64,000 nucleotides of DNA, from positions 6,572,001 through 6,636,000 of the forward strand of contig NZ_CP136624.1 in the NCBI RefSeq assembly GCF_032917945.1, read 5' to 3'. The notes beneath the pieces are model-generated. The model saw only the letters and a list, made by a program, of their open reading frames with translations. It was not told the origin of the DNA and searched no databases. Positions within the stretch are counted from its first letter, which is position 1; every line of letters begins with the position of its first letter. The translations under genes and the position numbers were made by a program. Source of the DNA: Bradyrhizobium sp. sBnM-33. Lineage in GTDB: Bacteria > Pseudomonadota > Alphaproteobacteria > Rhizobiales > Xanthobacteraceae. Below are positions 18,575-27,834 of this stretch, in pieces.

Positions 18575-18610
18575 TTGCCCAAGAGCGAAGCGCGTTTGCT
18601 CAATAGCGAA
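18575..18610. promoter_or_regulatory. Paired 15-bp direct repeat (period 21 bp) upstream of xoxF
   Basis: TTGCCCAAGAGCGAA (18575-18589) and TTGCTCAATAGCGAA (18596-18610) agree at 12 of 15 bases and start 21 bases apart, two helical turns. The same motif pair occurs before pqqA at 39668-39703. AraC-type activators bind direct repeats of this geometry (araI1/I2 have a 21-bp period), and an AraC-type gene is divergent from xoxF here. Confidence 0.7.
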
Positions 18611-18894
18611 ACCCAATTGAATTTTTTAAATTTCGCCTTGGCGCGCGGTTTCGGCTCTGCCGTGATGCTGCGAAGCGTCATGCCGTGGGCGTGTTCCCCC
18701 GGTCTTTCCTGCGCGACTCTCGATCTAGGTTTCCCTTGACGCCGCCGAAACTAAGTTGGAGGATTGTCAAAGGGATATTGGGAAGAATCTGCGCGACTTC
18801 CCTCACGACTGCCTAAATTGGGTCCAAATGTCGCAACCATTTGACCGACGCCTCGGCGAAGGTTGCAGCCTGTTCTCAAATCGGTGGCTGGGCA

Positions 18895-19863
18895 ATGTCT
18901 GACACAGTCCGTTCACTCAGCACTTCCGGGTTGGCACCAAAGAAGCAGATCCAAACTTGGTCAGATGCACTGACCGATCTATGTGGCCAGTTTGACGTCG
19001 ATCCGCTGGAAGGTTCCTCGCTGGAGGGGCGGATAAATTACACGACCGTCTCGCAGCTCAAACTCTGTCAGATCGAGGCCAGCCAGCATCGTATCGCGCA
19101 CACGGTCTCGGGCACAAAGCTGAGCGAACATCCCTACGTCAAGATACTGTTCCAAACCTACGGCATCTCGCATTTCGAACAGAACGGCCGTCGCATCGAC
19201 ATCATGCCTGGCGATTGTCTTGCCTATGACGTCTCCTGTCCGCACACGATCGTCAGCCCCTCGCTGACGCGGCACGAGGTCGTGATCGTCCCCAAGGAGC
19301 TGCTTCACGAACGCGGCTTCCGCACGGCGAAGATGTTGCCTTGCAAGCTCTCCGCGCGCAACGGCACTGGCCGCATCGCCTACGACTTCGTGCACACCGC
19401 GTTTGATGAAGCAAAGAGACTGTCGCCGCACAACGCCATCGGCGTCGCCGATTCGCTCATCGATCTCTTGCTGTTGCCGCTGCGCGAGGCCGACACGATG
19501 TTCGACCGCGTCGGTCCCGAAGCGATGTACATTCGCGCGCAGGCCTTCATCCGGGAACATTTGCGCGACCCGGATCTTTGCATCGACCAGATCTCGGCAG
19601 CATTGGGCTGCACCAAGCGCTATCTGCACATGCTGTTCAGCGACAAGGGCATGACCGTCAGCGATTACATCTGGCGGGCGAGACTGCTGCACTGCCGACA
19701 GGAGCTGGAGACCCAGAACGGAAAGACGATCACGGATGTCGCATTTTCGTGGGGCTTCTCGAGTTCGTCGCACTTCAGCCGCGTGTTCCGGAAGCATTTT
19801 GGCTTCGTTCCGTCCGCGATCCACAAGGCGCACTGCGTCGATCCGGCGACGGATGCTTCCTGA
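18895..19863 (+). CDS. AraC family transcriptional regulator, likely controls the xox genes
   Basis: A 322-residue protein with an N-terminal AraC-like ligand-binding domain (cupin-like, about 20-200) and a C-terminal pair of helix-turn-helix motifs. The second ends DVAFSWGFSSSSHFSRVFRK, the AraC family signature, followed by HFGFVPSAI. It is divergent from xoxF, with the paired direct repeat between them. It is therefore the best candidate to bind that site and the matching one at pqqA. The inducer is unknown; formaldehyde, methanol or lanthanide state are all possible. Confidence 0.87.
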   Translation: MSDTVRSLSTSGLAPKKQIQTWSDALTDLCGQFDVDPLEGSSLEGRINYTTVSQLKLCQIEASQHRIAHTVSGTKLSEHPYVKILFQTYGISHFEQNGRRIDIMPGDCLAYDVSCPHTIVSPSLTRHEVVIVPKELLHERGFRTAKMLPCKLSARNGTGRIAYDFVHTAFDEAKRLSPHNAIGVADSLIDLLLLPLREADTMFDRVGPEAMYIRAQAFIREHLRDPDLCIDQISAALGCTKRYLHMLFSDKGMTVSDYIWRARLLHCRQELETQNGKTITDVAFSWGFSSSSHFSRVFRKHFGFVPSAIHKAHCVDPATDAS

Positions 19864-19938
19864 CGAGAACGTCGAAGCCGCGCTGACTTCGTGTCCTCCC
19901 GCAGTCTCGATCGCGATGGTTGCCTCGCGACAAATAAA

Positions 19939-22389
19939 CTAGAAAGTTGCCTTCAGCCCCGCATAGAAGGCGCGCGGCCGCGCCGGGCTCACCGTGCGAG
20001 GGTCGGTGAAATCCGCGCCGCCGTTGGCGAAATTCGGTATGTCTCCGGTCTCGAAGAACGTCCCGTAGGTCGCATAGCGATTGTCGAAGATATTGTCGAC
20101 GCGGCCGTAAATCTGAAACGTCTTGTTGATCTGATACGAGGCGTGCAGGTTGAAAACCGAATACCCCGGCAGCCTCGCCGCCTGGTTGGATTCATCGCCC
20201 ACAAAATACTGGCTGCCGACGAACAGCGCATCGGCACCGAGCTTGAAGGCGTCGGTGACCGAATAGTCGATGCCAACCTTGACCCGGTTGCGAGGTATCG
20301 CCGGAATTCGATTGCCCGGCAGGACCTGGACTACACCGTCAACGGCGAACGGGCTATTGGAGCCGATCTGCAGGGCGTCGAGAAAGCGCGCATCTACGAG
20401 GGCATAGCTGGCATAAAGTTGCAGCGTCTTCGACGTCAGATTGACCTGAGCCTCAATGCCCTGGCGCCGCGTCCTGCCCACGTTCTGGAAATAGCCAAAC
20501 CCCTGAAACTCCGGACTGGGAATCGCCAGAATGTCATCGGCATTCGTCGCGCGGAACGCGCCGACCTTCCACCCGAGCGTTCCGATATTCAGCTCCTTGG
20601 TACCGCGCAGACCGGCCTCAACAGTGCGAGATACAACCTGCTTCAGAGGCGGGTCCGCGATCAGGAAGGCCGCGATGAGACAGGGGCGCGCGGGGTCGGC
20701 GCATGCGAGTTCCAACGGGGTCGGTGCGCGATTGGCTTCGGAATAGCCGGCATAGGCCGTCAGTTCCGGCGTAATCTTGTAGGTGCCGCCGATCATCGGA
20801 TTGAAGCGGCTGAAGGTATGATTGCCGTTGAGCGCGGTGCCGATCTGATCCTGAAGGACGATGTTTGCATAGTTGAACCGGCCGCCGCCCGAGATAGAGA
20901 ACGCGTCCGTGACGTCGAACGTGTCGAGCGCATAGACGCCGGTGTACCGGTTGGTGGCGCGGAGCGAGACCGGGCCGATGGATACGGGCTCACCGGACGG
21001 GCCGAGGAATATGCCGCTGCCGCTGACGACGTAGTTCGAGCCGATCGTGCCCAGTTCCGCGCTGGCTCCGAAGCGGGTGACGCCAGAATCAAAACTGGTG
21101 CCAATCATGAACTGGTTGTTGTGGCCGAACAGCTGGTCGGTGTTGGTTGCCTGCAGGGTCGCCCCTGTCGTCGTCGAACGGGTTGTGGTCCGATCGATCT
21201 GCCCCAGCACTGCAGTGTCGGGGAACGGATTTGCAAGCTGGACGCCGTTAAGGCCCCTTGCCGGCACGTCATCGTCGTTGAAGCAAAGTAGCCCCGGGTC
21301 GGCGGCACATCGCTCCGTCTCGGTCGGGTTTCCGTCCACCGTCTTCTGCCGGTAGGCGCGGACGCGCGCCGAGCCTTCGATCGTCCAGGTCGGCGTCACC
21401 TCGACCTTTCCGGTAAAATTGGCGTAGGCAACGCGATTGTCCGTGGTCTGCGGTGTCGTATAGGTCGCCCCCCAATACCTCTGCAGCAGTTCGACCGGCA
21501 CCGCCGCCGCGGCGCCGAAATTGTTCTTGGCAACGCCCACGTTGAGGTGAAATTCACTGCTATCGGTTCGGTAGCCGACGTCCCCGTAAAAACGGCGAAT
21601 CGCCGACTCCGAAAAATTGCGATAGCCGTTGTCACGCACGCCTTCGAGCGCGGCATAGACGGAAAAATTGTCGATCTGCTTGCCATACTGCGCCGAGCTC
21701 TGGATGCGCCCGAACGAGCCGCCCATCGTGTTGATTTCGGCACCTTGATAGCTGAAGCCGTCTTTCATTAGTACATTGACGGCTCCGCCGAGCGCGTTGA
21801 GGCCGAATGCCGGGTTATTGGTCACGACGGTGACCGACCTGATCGCGGCTGTCGGAATCAGATCCCAGTTGACGGTGTCGCCGAACGCCTCGTTGATGCG
21901 CACCCCGTTCTGGTAAACTGCCAGTCCCTGAGGTGTGCCGGCCACTGGCGATGCAACGAACCCTCGAAATTGTATGTCAGGCATAAAAGGATTTCCGGTC
22001 GTGTCACTTAGGACGATACCCGGCACCTGTTGCTGTAATGTATCTGCGATGTTCAGTGAGCCCGTGCGCGCAATCTGCCCGGCTCCAACCGCATTGATCG
22101 CGGCCGGCACCTTATCGACATCCATTCCCGATCGCGCCGTCGGCGTCGGCGCGGTCGGGTAAACATAAACCCTGCGCACATTTCGGGTGGCTCGAGGTGC
22201 GGTACTGCCGCGGGCCGGTCTGGCCGCTGGTCTGGCTGATGTCGGCGGGGCGACTACCTCGATGGCGGGCAAGACTTCACTCTCGCCAGATGCGGTTTGG
22301 GCCTCGGCACGGTCGATCCCGGGAACCAGGCATAACGAGATTGTCCCGATCACCAGTACGCGTGCGCCCATACCCCCACCCCACTGCAT
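19939..22389 (-). CDS. TonB-dependent outer-membrane receptor, possibly for lanthanide chelates (LutH-like)
   Basis: About 816 residues. A signal peptide (ending RAEAQ) is followed by a Pro/Ala/Arg-rich linker, a plug domain (DVDKVPAAINAVGAGQIA, then DTLQQQVPGI and FRGFVASPV) and a long beta-barrel ending in a C-terminal Phe (GLKATF). Such receptors import metal chelates using TonB. Its place between xoxF and the lut-like operon suggests lanthanide uptake, as for LutH of Methylorubrum; this is by context. The start is uncertain: ATG 22389 or 22371 both fit, and the frame further up to 22524 crosses regulatory sequence. Confidence 0.88.
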   Translation of the reverse strand: MQWGGGMGARVLVIGTISLCLVPGIDRAEAQTASGESEVLPAIEVVAPPTSARPAARPARGSTAPRATRNVRRVYVYPTAPTPTARSGMDVDKVPAAINAVGAGQIARTGSLNIADTLQQQVPGIVLSDTTGNPFMPDIQFRGFVASPVAGTPQGLAVYQNGVRINEAFGDTVNWDLIPTAAIRSVTVVTNNPAFGLNALGGAVNVLMKDGFSYQGAEINTMGGSFGRIQSSAQYGKQIDNFSVYAALEGVRDNGYRNFSESAIRRFYGDVGYRTDSSEFHLNVGVAKNNFGAAAAVPVELLQRYWGATYTTPQTTDNRVAYANFTGKVEVTPTWTIEGSARVRAYRQKTVDGNPTETERCAADPGLLCFNDDDVPARGLNGVQLANPFPDTAVLGQIDRTTTRSTTTGATLQATNTDQLFGHNNQFMIGTSFDSGVTRFGASAELGTIGSNYVVSGSGIFLGPSGEPVSIGPVSLRATNRYTGVYALDTFDVTDAFSISGGGRFNYANIVLQDQIGTALNGNHTFSRFNPMIGGTYKITPELTAYAGYSEANRAPTPLELACADPARPCLIAAFLIADPPLKQVVSRTVEAGLRGTKELNIGTLGWKVGAFRATNADDILAIPSPEFQGFGYFQNVGRTRRQGIEAQVNLTSKTLQLYASYALVDARFLDALQIGSNSPFAVDGVVQVLPGNRIPAIPRNRVKVGIDYSVTDAFKLGADALFVGSQYFVGDESNQAARLPGYSVFNLHASYQINKTFQIYGRVDNIFDNRYATYGTFFETGDIPNFANGGADFTDPRTVSPARPRAFYAGLKATF

Positions 22390-22487
22390 TCCGGCGCATT
22401 GGCGATGCCGGTTCGATGCGGACGATACTAGTGAGAAGACATCGACACGCGCTAGCCGCAAAAGGTCGGGTTCCCTAAATGCCCTCC

Positions 22488-22516
22488 TTCCCGAAGAGAT
22501 CGGGAAAAATTCCCGA
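22488..22516 (-). promoter_or_regulatory. Overlapping inverted repeats before the TonB receptor gene
   Basis: Read on the plus strand, TTCCCGA (22488-22494), TCGGGAA (22500-22506) and TTCCCGA (22510-22516) follow each other. The middle copy can pair with either neighbour, giving two perfect 7-bp hairpins that exclude each other. They lie between the kinase stop and the receptor start, so they could be operators or an RNA switch in the receptor leader. Confidence 0.5.
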
Positions 22517-22527
22517 TTCGCCATCCA

Positions 22528-23880
22528 TCAATGGTGCGATCCGTGGGGAACGACCGCTTCTACCGTGACGCCCCCGTTGCCGGAGACCACATTCAGCGTA
22601 CCGCCCAATGCCAGTATTCTCTCGCGCATGCCGGTGAGGCCAAAGCCGAGCTTGTGATCTGGCGCCAAACCACGACCGTTGTCGCTGACGCGCACCAGGG
22701 CGCAGCCGCGGCTTCCATTCATTCCTGCGGCCTGTTCGACCGTGACGCTTACGGCGGTCGCGTCGGCGTGGCGGAAGGCGTTCGTCAGGGCCTCCTGGAT
22801 GATGCGGTAAACCGTCAAGTCGGTGACCTCCCCGGTCTCGTCCGGCGCGCTCGCAATGTTGGCGTCGATGGTTACGTCGGGACGGGACTCACGCCACAAA
22901 CGCAAGAGCACGCCGAGCGCCTCGCGAAGTCCAAGCTCCGCAAGTCCAACAGGCCGCAGCTTTTCCAGTATCCTGCGATTGAACTGCTGGAGTGCGTTGA
23001 TCTGCTCCATGATCGCGGTGCCATGCTTGCACAACGCGTCCGCGGTCGGAGTGCGCCCGTCTTCGGAAAGTCGCATCAGGGCGCCGGCGTGGGCACGCAG
23101 TGTAAAGAGATAAGGCCCGAATTCGTCATGCAACTCGCGCGCAATCTCCTTGCGTTCCATATCCTGCAGCGAGACCGTGCGCTCGGCGAGCCGCCGCTTG
23201 TCTTCGACAGCTTCGCCAAGAGCGCCTGCGAGGTGGTTCAGCTTGGCACAGATCGCCGCCAGTTCGGGCGTGCCGCCGGGCTCGACGCGTGATCCATAGT
23301 GGCCCGCCTCGATGCTTGCCATGGTCTGCGAAAGCGCCTGCAGCGGCGCCAGCGCGCGGCCAACCACGACGATCGTAACGAGAAAGAGCGCGATGGCGAG
23401 GGCAGAACTAACCGCCAGCTGGGTAACGATTCCATCCCAGATTTCGGCCATTTCGTCGTTCGGATGCGAGGTGATCAGGAGCGACTGCGGCTTTCCGTGG
23501 ATCGTGATCGGTACGCTCACGGTGGTCGTTTCGGGATGCACGAGCGCGATAAACCATGCTGGCGGCGATCGTTCGTCGCCGCTATCGCCCGAGTGCTCGG
23601 CCACGGTTGCATCGCCCTGCCGCGTGATACTGACGTGCCGGAGCTTGCTGAGGTCGTGGACGATCTGATTCAGCCGCGCCTCCGGGTCTGCCGCTTCATT
23701 CAGACCGGGAACGATCGTCTCCACGAATTCGCGGGCCAGCCGGATGACGCTTTGATCTTCGGCCCGGACACGGGGCCCCGCCTCCACCACCAGCCGCGCG
23801 ATGTTGATGGCCAGGCCAAGCGTGAGCCCCAGCGCAAGCAGCAAATTGATCCGCCCGCGCAACGATAATTTCTGCCACAT
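22528..23880 (-). CDS. Sensor histidine kinase, NarX/FlhS-like
   Basis: A 450-residue membrane kinase. Two helices (about 12-31 and 155-180) flank a periplasmic sensor domain, followed by a HAMP region (LAPLQALSQTMASIEAGHY in part), the HisKA_3 box ERKEIARELHDEFGPYL with the phosphorylated His, and the ATPase domain (N box EALTNAFRHA, DNGRGL, GFGLTGMRER). It is divergent from a NarL/FixJ response regulator, with which it should pair. By location it resembles FlhS of Paracoccus, which controls methylotrophy genes. Confidence 0.88.
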   Translation of the reverse strand: MWQKLSLRGRINLLLALGLTLGLAINIARLVVEAGPRVRAEDQSVIRLAREFVETIVPGLNEAADPEARLNQIVHDLSKLRHVSITRQGDATVAEHSGDSGDERSPPAWFIALVHPETTTVSVPITIHGKPQSLLITSHPNDEMAEIWDGIVTQLAVSSALAIALFLVTIVVVGRALAPLQALSQTMASIEAGHYGSRVEPGGTPELAAICAKLNHLAGALGEAVEDKRRLAERTVSLQDMERKEIARELHDEFGPYLFTLRAHAGALMRLSEDGRTPTADALCKHGTAIMEQINALQQFNRRILEKLRPVGLAELGLREALGVLLRLWRESRPDVTIDANIASAPDETGEVTDLTVYRIIQEALTNAFRHADATAVSVTVEQAAGMNGSRGCALVRVSDNGRGLAPDHKLGFGLTGMRERILALGGTLNVVSGNGGVTVEAVVPHGSHH

Positions 23881-24048
23881 GAGGTTTGCCCCAATCGCGT
23901 CGCAATCCGTTCCTCCGCCGAGAGGACCGTTGACAGTGGAAAAACCGACGATCAGATTGAAGCGTACAGCAATCTCGCGGGCGATGCATGACCGGCCAGC
24001 CTGACGCGATGCAGCAAGGGATCAAAGCGGCTATCGAGGATCGATGCA

Positions 24049-24705
24049 ATGCGTGTTCTGATCGTCGACGATCATCCCATCGTTGCTTCGGGCTGCCGCA
24101 CCGTATTTGCCGACGAACCGGAGGTCGTGCTGCTGGAGGCTGCCGACGCGGAGAGCGGCGAACGCGTATTCGTCACTGAGCGCCCCGACATCTGCGTGAT
24201 CGATATCAACCTTCCGACCGTCTCGGGGTTCGAACTGGCGCGGCGCATTCTTGCGCGCACTGCGTCGGCACGAATCATCATGTTCAGCATGAACGACGAT
24301 CCGGTCTTCGCCGCGCGCGCCATTGAAATCGGCGCCAAGGGCTATGTCGCGAAGACGGGCGATCCGCAGGATCTCGTCGAGGCCATCCGCGAGGTCGGCA
24401 AAGGCGGCGTCTACTTGCCCTCCGCGATGGCGCGAAGCATTGCATTCGCCGGACCCGCTTTCGCTCGCAGCCCACTTGCAAAACTCACTTCGCGGGAAAT
24501 GGAGATCCTGCGCCTGCTCAGCGCGGGCAAGAGTCTTTCCGAGATCGCGTGGCTGGTTCATTCCTCCTACAAAACCGTTGCCAACACCTCGTCGATCATG
24601 CGCCAAAAGCTCGGCGTGCGAACTTCCGCCGAACTGGTGCGGCTGGCAATCGAAAGTGGCATTGGCGTAAGCGCGCCGCACGGCGCCGGAGTAGCAAGAC
24701 CATGA
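24049..24705 (+). CDS. Response regulator, NarL/FixJ family (FlhR-like)
   Basis: A 218-residue protein. The receiver domain has the acidic pair in VLIVDDHP, the phospho-acceptor Asp in CVIDINLP and the Lys in GAKGYVAKTG. A LuxR-type helix-turn-helix follows (LTSREMEILRLLSAGKSLSE in part, then IMRQKLGVRTSAELVRLA). It is divergent from the kinase and its stop overlaps the fghA start (ATGA), so regulator and formaldehyde-pathway enzyme are made from one message. Confidence 0.9.
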   Translation: MRVLIVDDHPIVASGCRTVFADEPEVVLLEAADAESGERVFVTERPDICVIDINLPTVSGFELARRILARTASARIIMFSMNDDPVFAARAIEIGAKGYVAKTGDPQDLVEAIREVGKGGVYLPSAMARSIAFAGPAFARSPLAKLTSREMEILRLLSAGKSLSEIAWLVHSSYKTVANTSSIMRQKLGVRTSAELVRLAIESGIGVSAPHGAGVARP

Positions 24706-25547
24706 GCATGCAGACGGTTTCACTGAACAAGGCATATGGCGGAACGCAAGGCGTTTACCGGCACGCCAGCCGCGAAACGCGAACCGACATGACCTTCTCG
24801 GTGTATGTCCCGCCGCACGCCGCCGGCACCAGGCCGCCGGTCGTCTGGTATCTCTCGGGCCTGACCTGCACCCACGCCAACGTGACGGAAAAGGGCGAAT
24901 TCCGCAGCGCCTGCGCCGAACTTGGCCTGATCTTCGTTGCGCCCGACACCAGCCCGCGCGGCGAAGGCGTGCCGGGCGATCCCGCCAATGCCTACGATTT
25001 CGGGCTTGGCGCCGGCTTCTATGTCGATGCGACGCAGGAGCCGTTCGCCCGCAATTACCGCATGTGGAGCTATGTCACGGAGGAACTGCCAAAACTGGTT
25101 GCCGAAAACTTTCCAGTCGACACAAGCCGGCAATCCATTCTTGGCCATTCCATGGGCGGCCACGGCGCACTGACGATCGCTTTGCGCCATCCCGGCCGTT
25201 ACCGCGCTGCCAGTGCCTTTGCGCCGATTGTCGCACCCTCGCAGGTGCCATGGGGCATCAAGGCGCTCGGCGGTTATCTCGGCACCGATCGGCAAGCATG
25301 GCGCAGGCACGATGCGGTAGCGCTGATCGAGGACGGCGCCAGATTATCCGATCTGCTGGTCGACTATGGCGATGCCGATCAGTTTCTGACCGAACAGCTC
25401 CGCCCGGAGCTGCTGCAGGGCGCGTGCGAGAAAGCCAAGATCCCCCTCACCTTGCGCCGACAGCCTGGCTATGACCACAGCTACTACTTTATCTCCACAT
25501 TCATGGGCGATCATCTGCGTTGGCACGCCGAGCGCCTGAAGGGCTGA
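24702..25547 (+). CDS. fghA: S-formylglutathione hydrolase
   Basis: A 281-residue alpha/beta hydrolase of the esterase D family. It hydrolyses S-formylglutathione to formate and glutathione, the step after FlhA. The nucleophile elbow GHSMGGHG and the closing His in GYDHSYYFISTF are visible, as is the oxyanion region YLSGLTCTH. ATG 24702 overlaps the response regulator stop; the longer frame beginning at 24549 lies inside that gene. Confidence 0.95.
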   Translation: MSMQTVSLNKAYGGTQGVYRHASRETRTDMTFSVYVPPHAAGTRPPVVWYLSGLTCTHANVTEKGEFRSACAELGLIFVAPDTSPRGEGVPGDPANAYDFGLGAGFYVDATQEPFARNYRMWSYVTEELPKLVAENFPVDTSRQSILGHSMGGHGALTIALRHPGRYRAASAFAPIVAPSQVPWGIKALGGYLGTDRQAWRRHDAVALIEDGARLSDLLVDYGDADQFLTEQLRPELLQGACEKAKIPLTLRRQPGYDHSYYFISTFMGDHLRWHAERLKG

Positions 25548-25663
25548 AGCGGCGTGATGCCGCCCCAACGGAGAATTGGGTTGCAAGCCAATACAATTCG
25601 GTCATGGTTCAAGCCAAAGGCTTTCCACGTGGCGGCGTGAAAAAGGCCTGTCAGGGAGGAACT

Positions 25664-26845
25664 ATGATCCGATGCTTGGTCGCTGCAATCGGCTTGAGCA
25701 TTGCAGCTACCTCCGTGCTCGCGGCCGCCCCCATCGAGATCGGCGTCGGCTATCTTGGCCGCGCCGGCATCAAGGCGAAATTATCCCTCGTCGAACTGCC
25801 GGCGGAGAATGACGGGCTTGCAGGCGCACGCCTCGCCATCGACGACAACAACACCACGGGCAAGTTCCTCAATCAGCGCTTCACGTTGGAAGAGGTCCGG
25901 CTCAAAGACGATGAGGACGTCGCGAAGGCGGCGGCGGCGCTTGCCGAGCGCACCAGCTTCATCATTGCCGACCTTCCGGCAGACGACCTGCTGAAGGCCG
26001 CCAACGCGCTTCGCGAAGGTGGGACGTTGCTATTGAACGCCGGAGCAATCGACGATCGCCTGCGCGAGCAGGATTGCCGCGCTAACGTGATCCATGTCGC
26101 GCCGACGCGCTCGATGCTTGCGGATGCGCTCGCGCAATATCTGGTGTGGAAGCAATGGAAGCGCTGGTTGCTCGTGGTCGGCTCGCATGATCAGGACAAG
26201 CTCTACGCCGACGCACTGCGGCGCGCGGCCAAGCGCTTCGGCGCTAAGATCGTTGAGGAGCGAACCTTTGAAGATACCGGCGGCGCGCGCCGCACAGACA
26301 GTGGCGTCACTCTGATCCAGCGGCAAATGCCGGTATTCACCCAGCAAGCACCGACCTATGACGTCCTCGTGGCAGCCGACGAAAGCGAGGTGTTCGCGTC
26401 CTACCTGCCCTATCGCACCTGGGATCCGCGCCCGGTTGCCGGTTCGGCGGGCCTTGTTCCGACAAGTTGGCACGCCGCGCAAGATCAGTGGGGCGCGATC
26501 CAGATTCAGAACCGATTTGCCAAACTGAACTCGCGACACATGAGCGCATTGGACATGCAGGCCTGGACGGCAGCACGCATGGTCGGTGAAGCTGCGTCGC
26601 GCACGAAGTCCGGCGACCCAAAGGCGGTGTCGGATTTTCTTAGAGGGAAAGACTTTTCCGTTGCTGCGTTCAAAGGCCGGCGGTTGACGCTGCGGGACTG
26701 GAATTTGCAGCTTCGCCAGCCGATCCTGCTGGTCGATGGACGCATGGTGGTCTCGGTTTCGCCGCAGGACGGATTCCTCCACCAGGTCTCGGAGCTCGAC
26801 ACGCTTGGCTTTGATCGACCGGAAACCAAATGCAGGTTGAATTGA
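25664..26845 (+). CDS. Quinoprotein-associated ABC transporter substrate-binding protein (LutA-like)
   Basis: A 393-residue periplasmic binding protein with a signal peptide (LSIAATSVLAAAP) and a branched-chain-type fold, opening PIEIGVGYLGRAG. A clear AGGGAGGA site sets the start at 25664. It heads an operon of five genes with the beta-propeller protein, ABC ATPase, ABC-2 permease and an exported protein. This order resembles the pqq-catabolism and lanthanide (lut) clusters. Ligand unknown; a metal chelate or a cofactor-related compound is inferred only from context. Confidence 0.8.
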   Translation: MIRCLVAAIGLSIAATSVLAAAPIEIGVGYLGRAGIKAKLSLVELPAENDGLAGARLAIDDNNTTGKFLNQRFTLEEVRLKDDEDVAKAAAALAERTSFIIADLPADDLLKAANALREGGTLLLNAGAIDDRLREQDCRANVIHVAPTRSMLADALAQYLVWKQWKRWLLVVGSHDQDKLYADALRRAAKRFGAKIVEERTFEDTGGARRTDSGVTLIQRQMPVFTQQAPTYDVLVAADESEVFASYLPYRTWDPRPVAGSAGLVPTSWHAAQDQWGAIQIQNRFAKLNSRHMSALDMQAWTAARMVGEAASRTKSGDPKAVSDFLRGKDFSVAAFKGRRLTLRDWNLQLRQPILLVDGRMVVSVSPQDGFLHQVSELDTLGFDRPETKCRLN

Positions 26846-26862
26846 AGGAGGATGGATTGCAT

Positions 26863-27834
26863 ATGTGGCGTCATTGCCTGCTTTTCGGGGTGGCTGGATG
26901 GCTAGCGGTGGTGACGCCAGCATCGGCCTTCATCGCCTATGTATCCAACGAGAAGAGCAACACCGTATCGGTGATCGATACGAACAGTTGGACGGTTACC
27001 AAGACCATCAAGGTTGGCCAGCGGCCACGCGGCATCGAATTCACCAGGGACGGCAAATTTGTGTTCGTGGCGGTTGGCGACGACGACAGCATTCAGGTCA
27101 TCGACGTTGCCAAGCAGGAAGTAGTCGACACCCTCCCCTCCGGCCCGGACCCCGAACTGTTCGCCCTAGATGCTGACGGCAAGATCCTCTACGTCGCCAA
27201 CGAAAACGACAACACGGCGACCATCATCGATGTGGAGAAGCGCGCCCGTCTCGGCGAAATCCAGGTCGGCGTCGAGCCCGAGGGCATGGCGATCAGCCCG
27301 GACGGCAAAATCCTGATCAATACGTCCGAAACGACCAACATGGCGCATTTTATCGACACCACGACGCGCCAGATCGTCGCCAACGTTCTGGTCGATGCGC
27401 GCCCGCGCTTCGCCGAGTTCAAGCGTGACAATTCGGAAGTGTGGGTATCATCGGAGATCGGCGGCACCATTTCGGTGATCGACCCGGTCAAACGGGAGGT
27501 GATGAAGAAGATTACATTCGAAATTCCCGGCTTGCGGAGCGAAGCCATCCAGCCGGTCGGCATCGGCATGACCAAGGATGGCAAGACCGCTTTCGTCGCG
27601 CTCGGCCCAGCTAATCGCATCGCGGTCGTCGATGCCACCAGCCACAAGGTCACCAAATATCTGCTCGTGGGTCAGCGTGTCTGGCACGTGGCATTCACCC
27701 CGGACGAAAAATATCTGATGGTCACCAATGGCGTATCGAACGATGTCTCGGTGATCGACGTTGCCGCGCAGAAGGTCATCAAGACAATTCAAGTCGGCGA
27801 ACTGCCCTGGGGTATCACGATTGCGCAACCATGA
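26863..27834 (+). CDS. YVTN beta-propeller protein associated with PQQ-dependent catabolism
   Basis: A 323-residue exported seven-bladed propeller. The signal peptide ends ASAF, followed by repeats such as YVSNEKSNTVSVIDT, FVAVGDDDSIQVIDV and YVANENDNTATIID about every 42 residues. The name follows the family often encoded beside quinoprotein dehydrogenases. It lacks cytochrome and PQQ motifs, so it is probably a binding or scaffolding protein. Start 26863 is preceded by AAGGAGG at a long spacing. Its stop overlaps the ATPase start (ATGA). Confidence 0.85.
   Translation: MWRHCLLFGVAGWLAVVTPASAFIAYVSNEKSNTVSVIDTNSWTVTKTIKVGQRPRGIEFTRDGKFVFVAVGDDDSIQVIDVAKQEVVDTLPSGPDPELFALDADGKILYVANENDNTATIIDVEKRARLGEIQVGVEPEGMAISPDGKILINTSETTNMAHFIDTTTRQIVANVLVDARPRFAEFKRDNSEVWVSSEIGGTISVIDPVKREVMKKITFEIPGLRSEAIQPVGIGMTKDGKTAFVALGPANRIAVVDATSHKVTKYLLVGQRVWHVAFTPDEKYLMVTNGVSNDVSVIDVAAQKVIKTIQVGELPWGITIAQP

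Larger units (their letters stand above)
18479..18894. other. Divergent intergenic region between xoxF and the AraC-type regulator
   Basis: 416 bases with no gene seen. It holds the xoxF promoter and operator listed separately, and must hold the promoter of the regulator on the other strand. A TTG at 18841 in frame with the regulator could extend it by 18 residues but lacks a ribosome site. Confidence 0.6.

Noticed and set aside
22390..22524. Longer start for the TonB receptor
   Set aside because: It would put regulatory inverted repeats in the coding part and hide the signal peptide.
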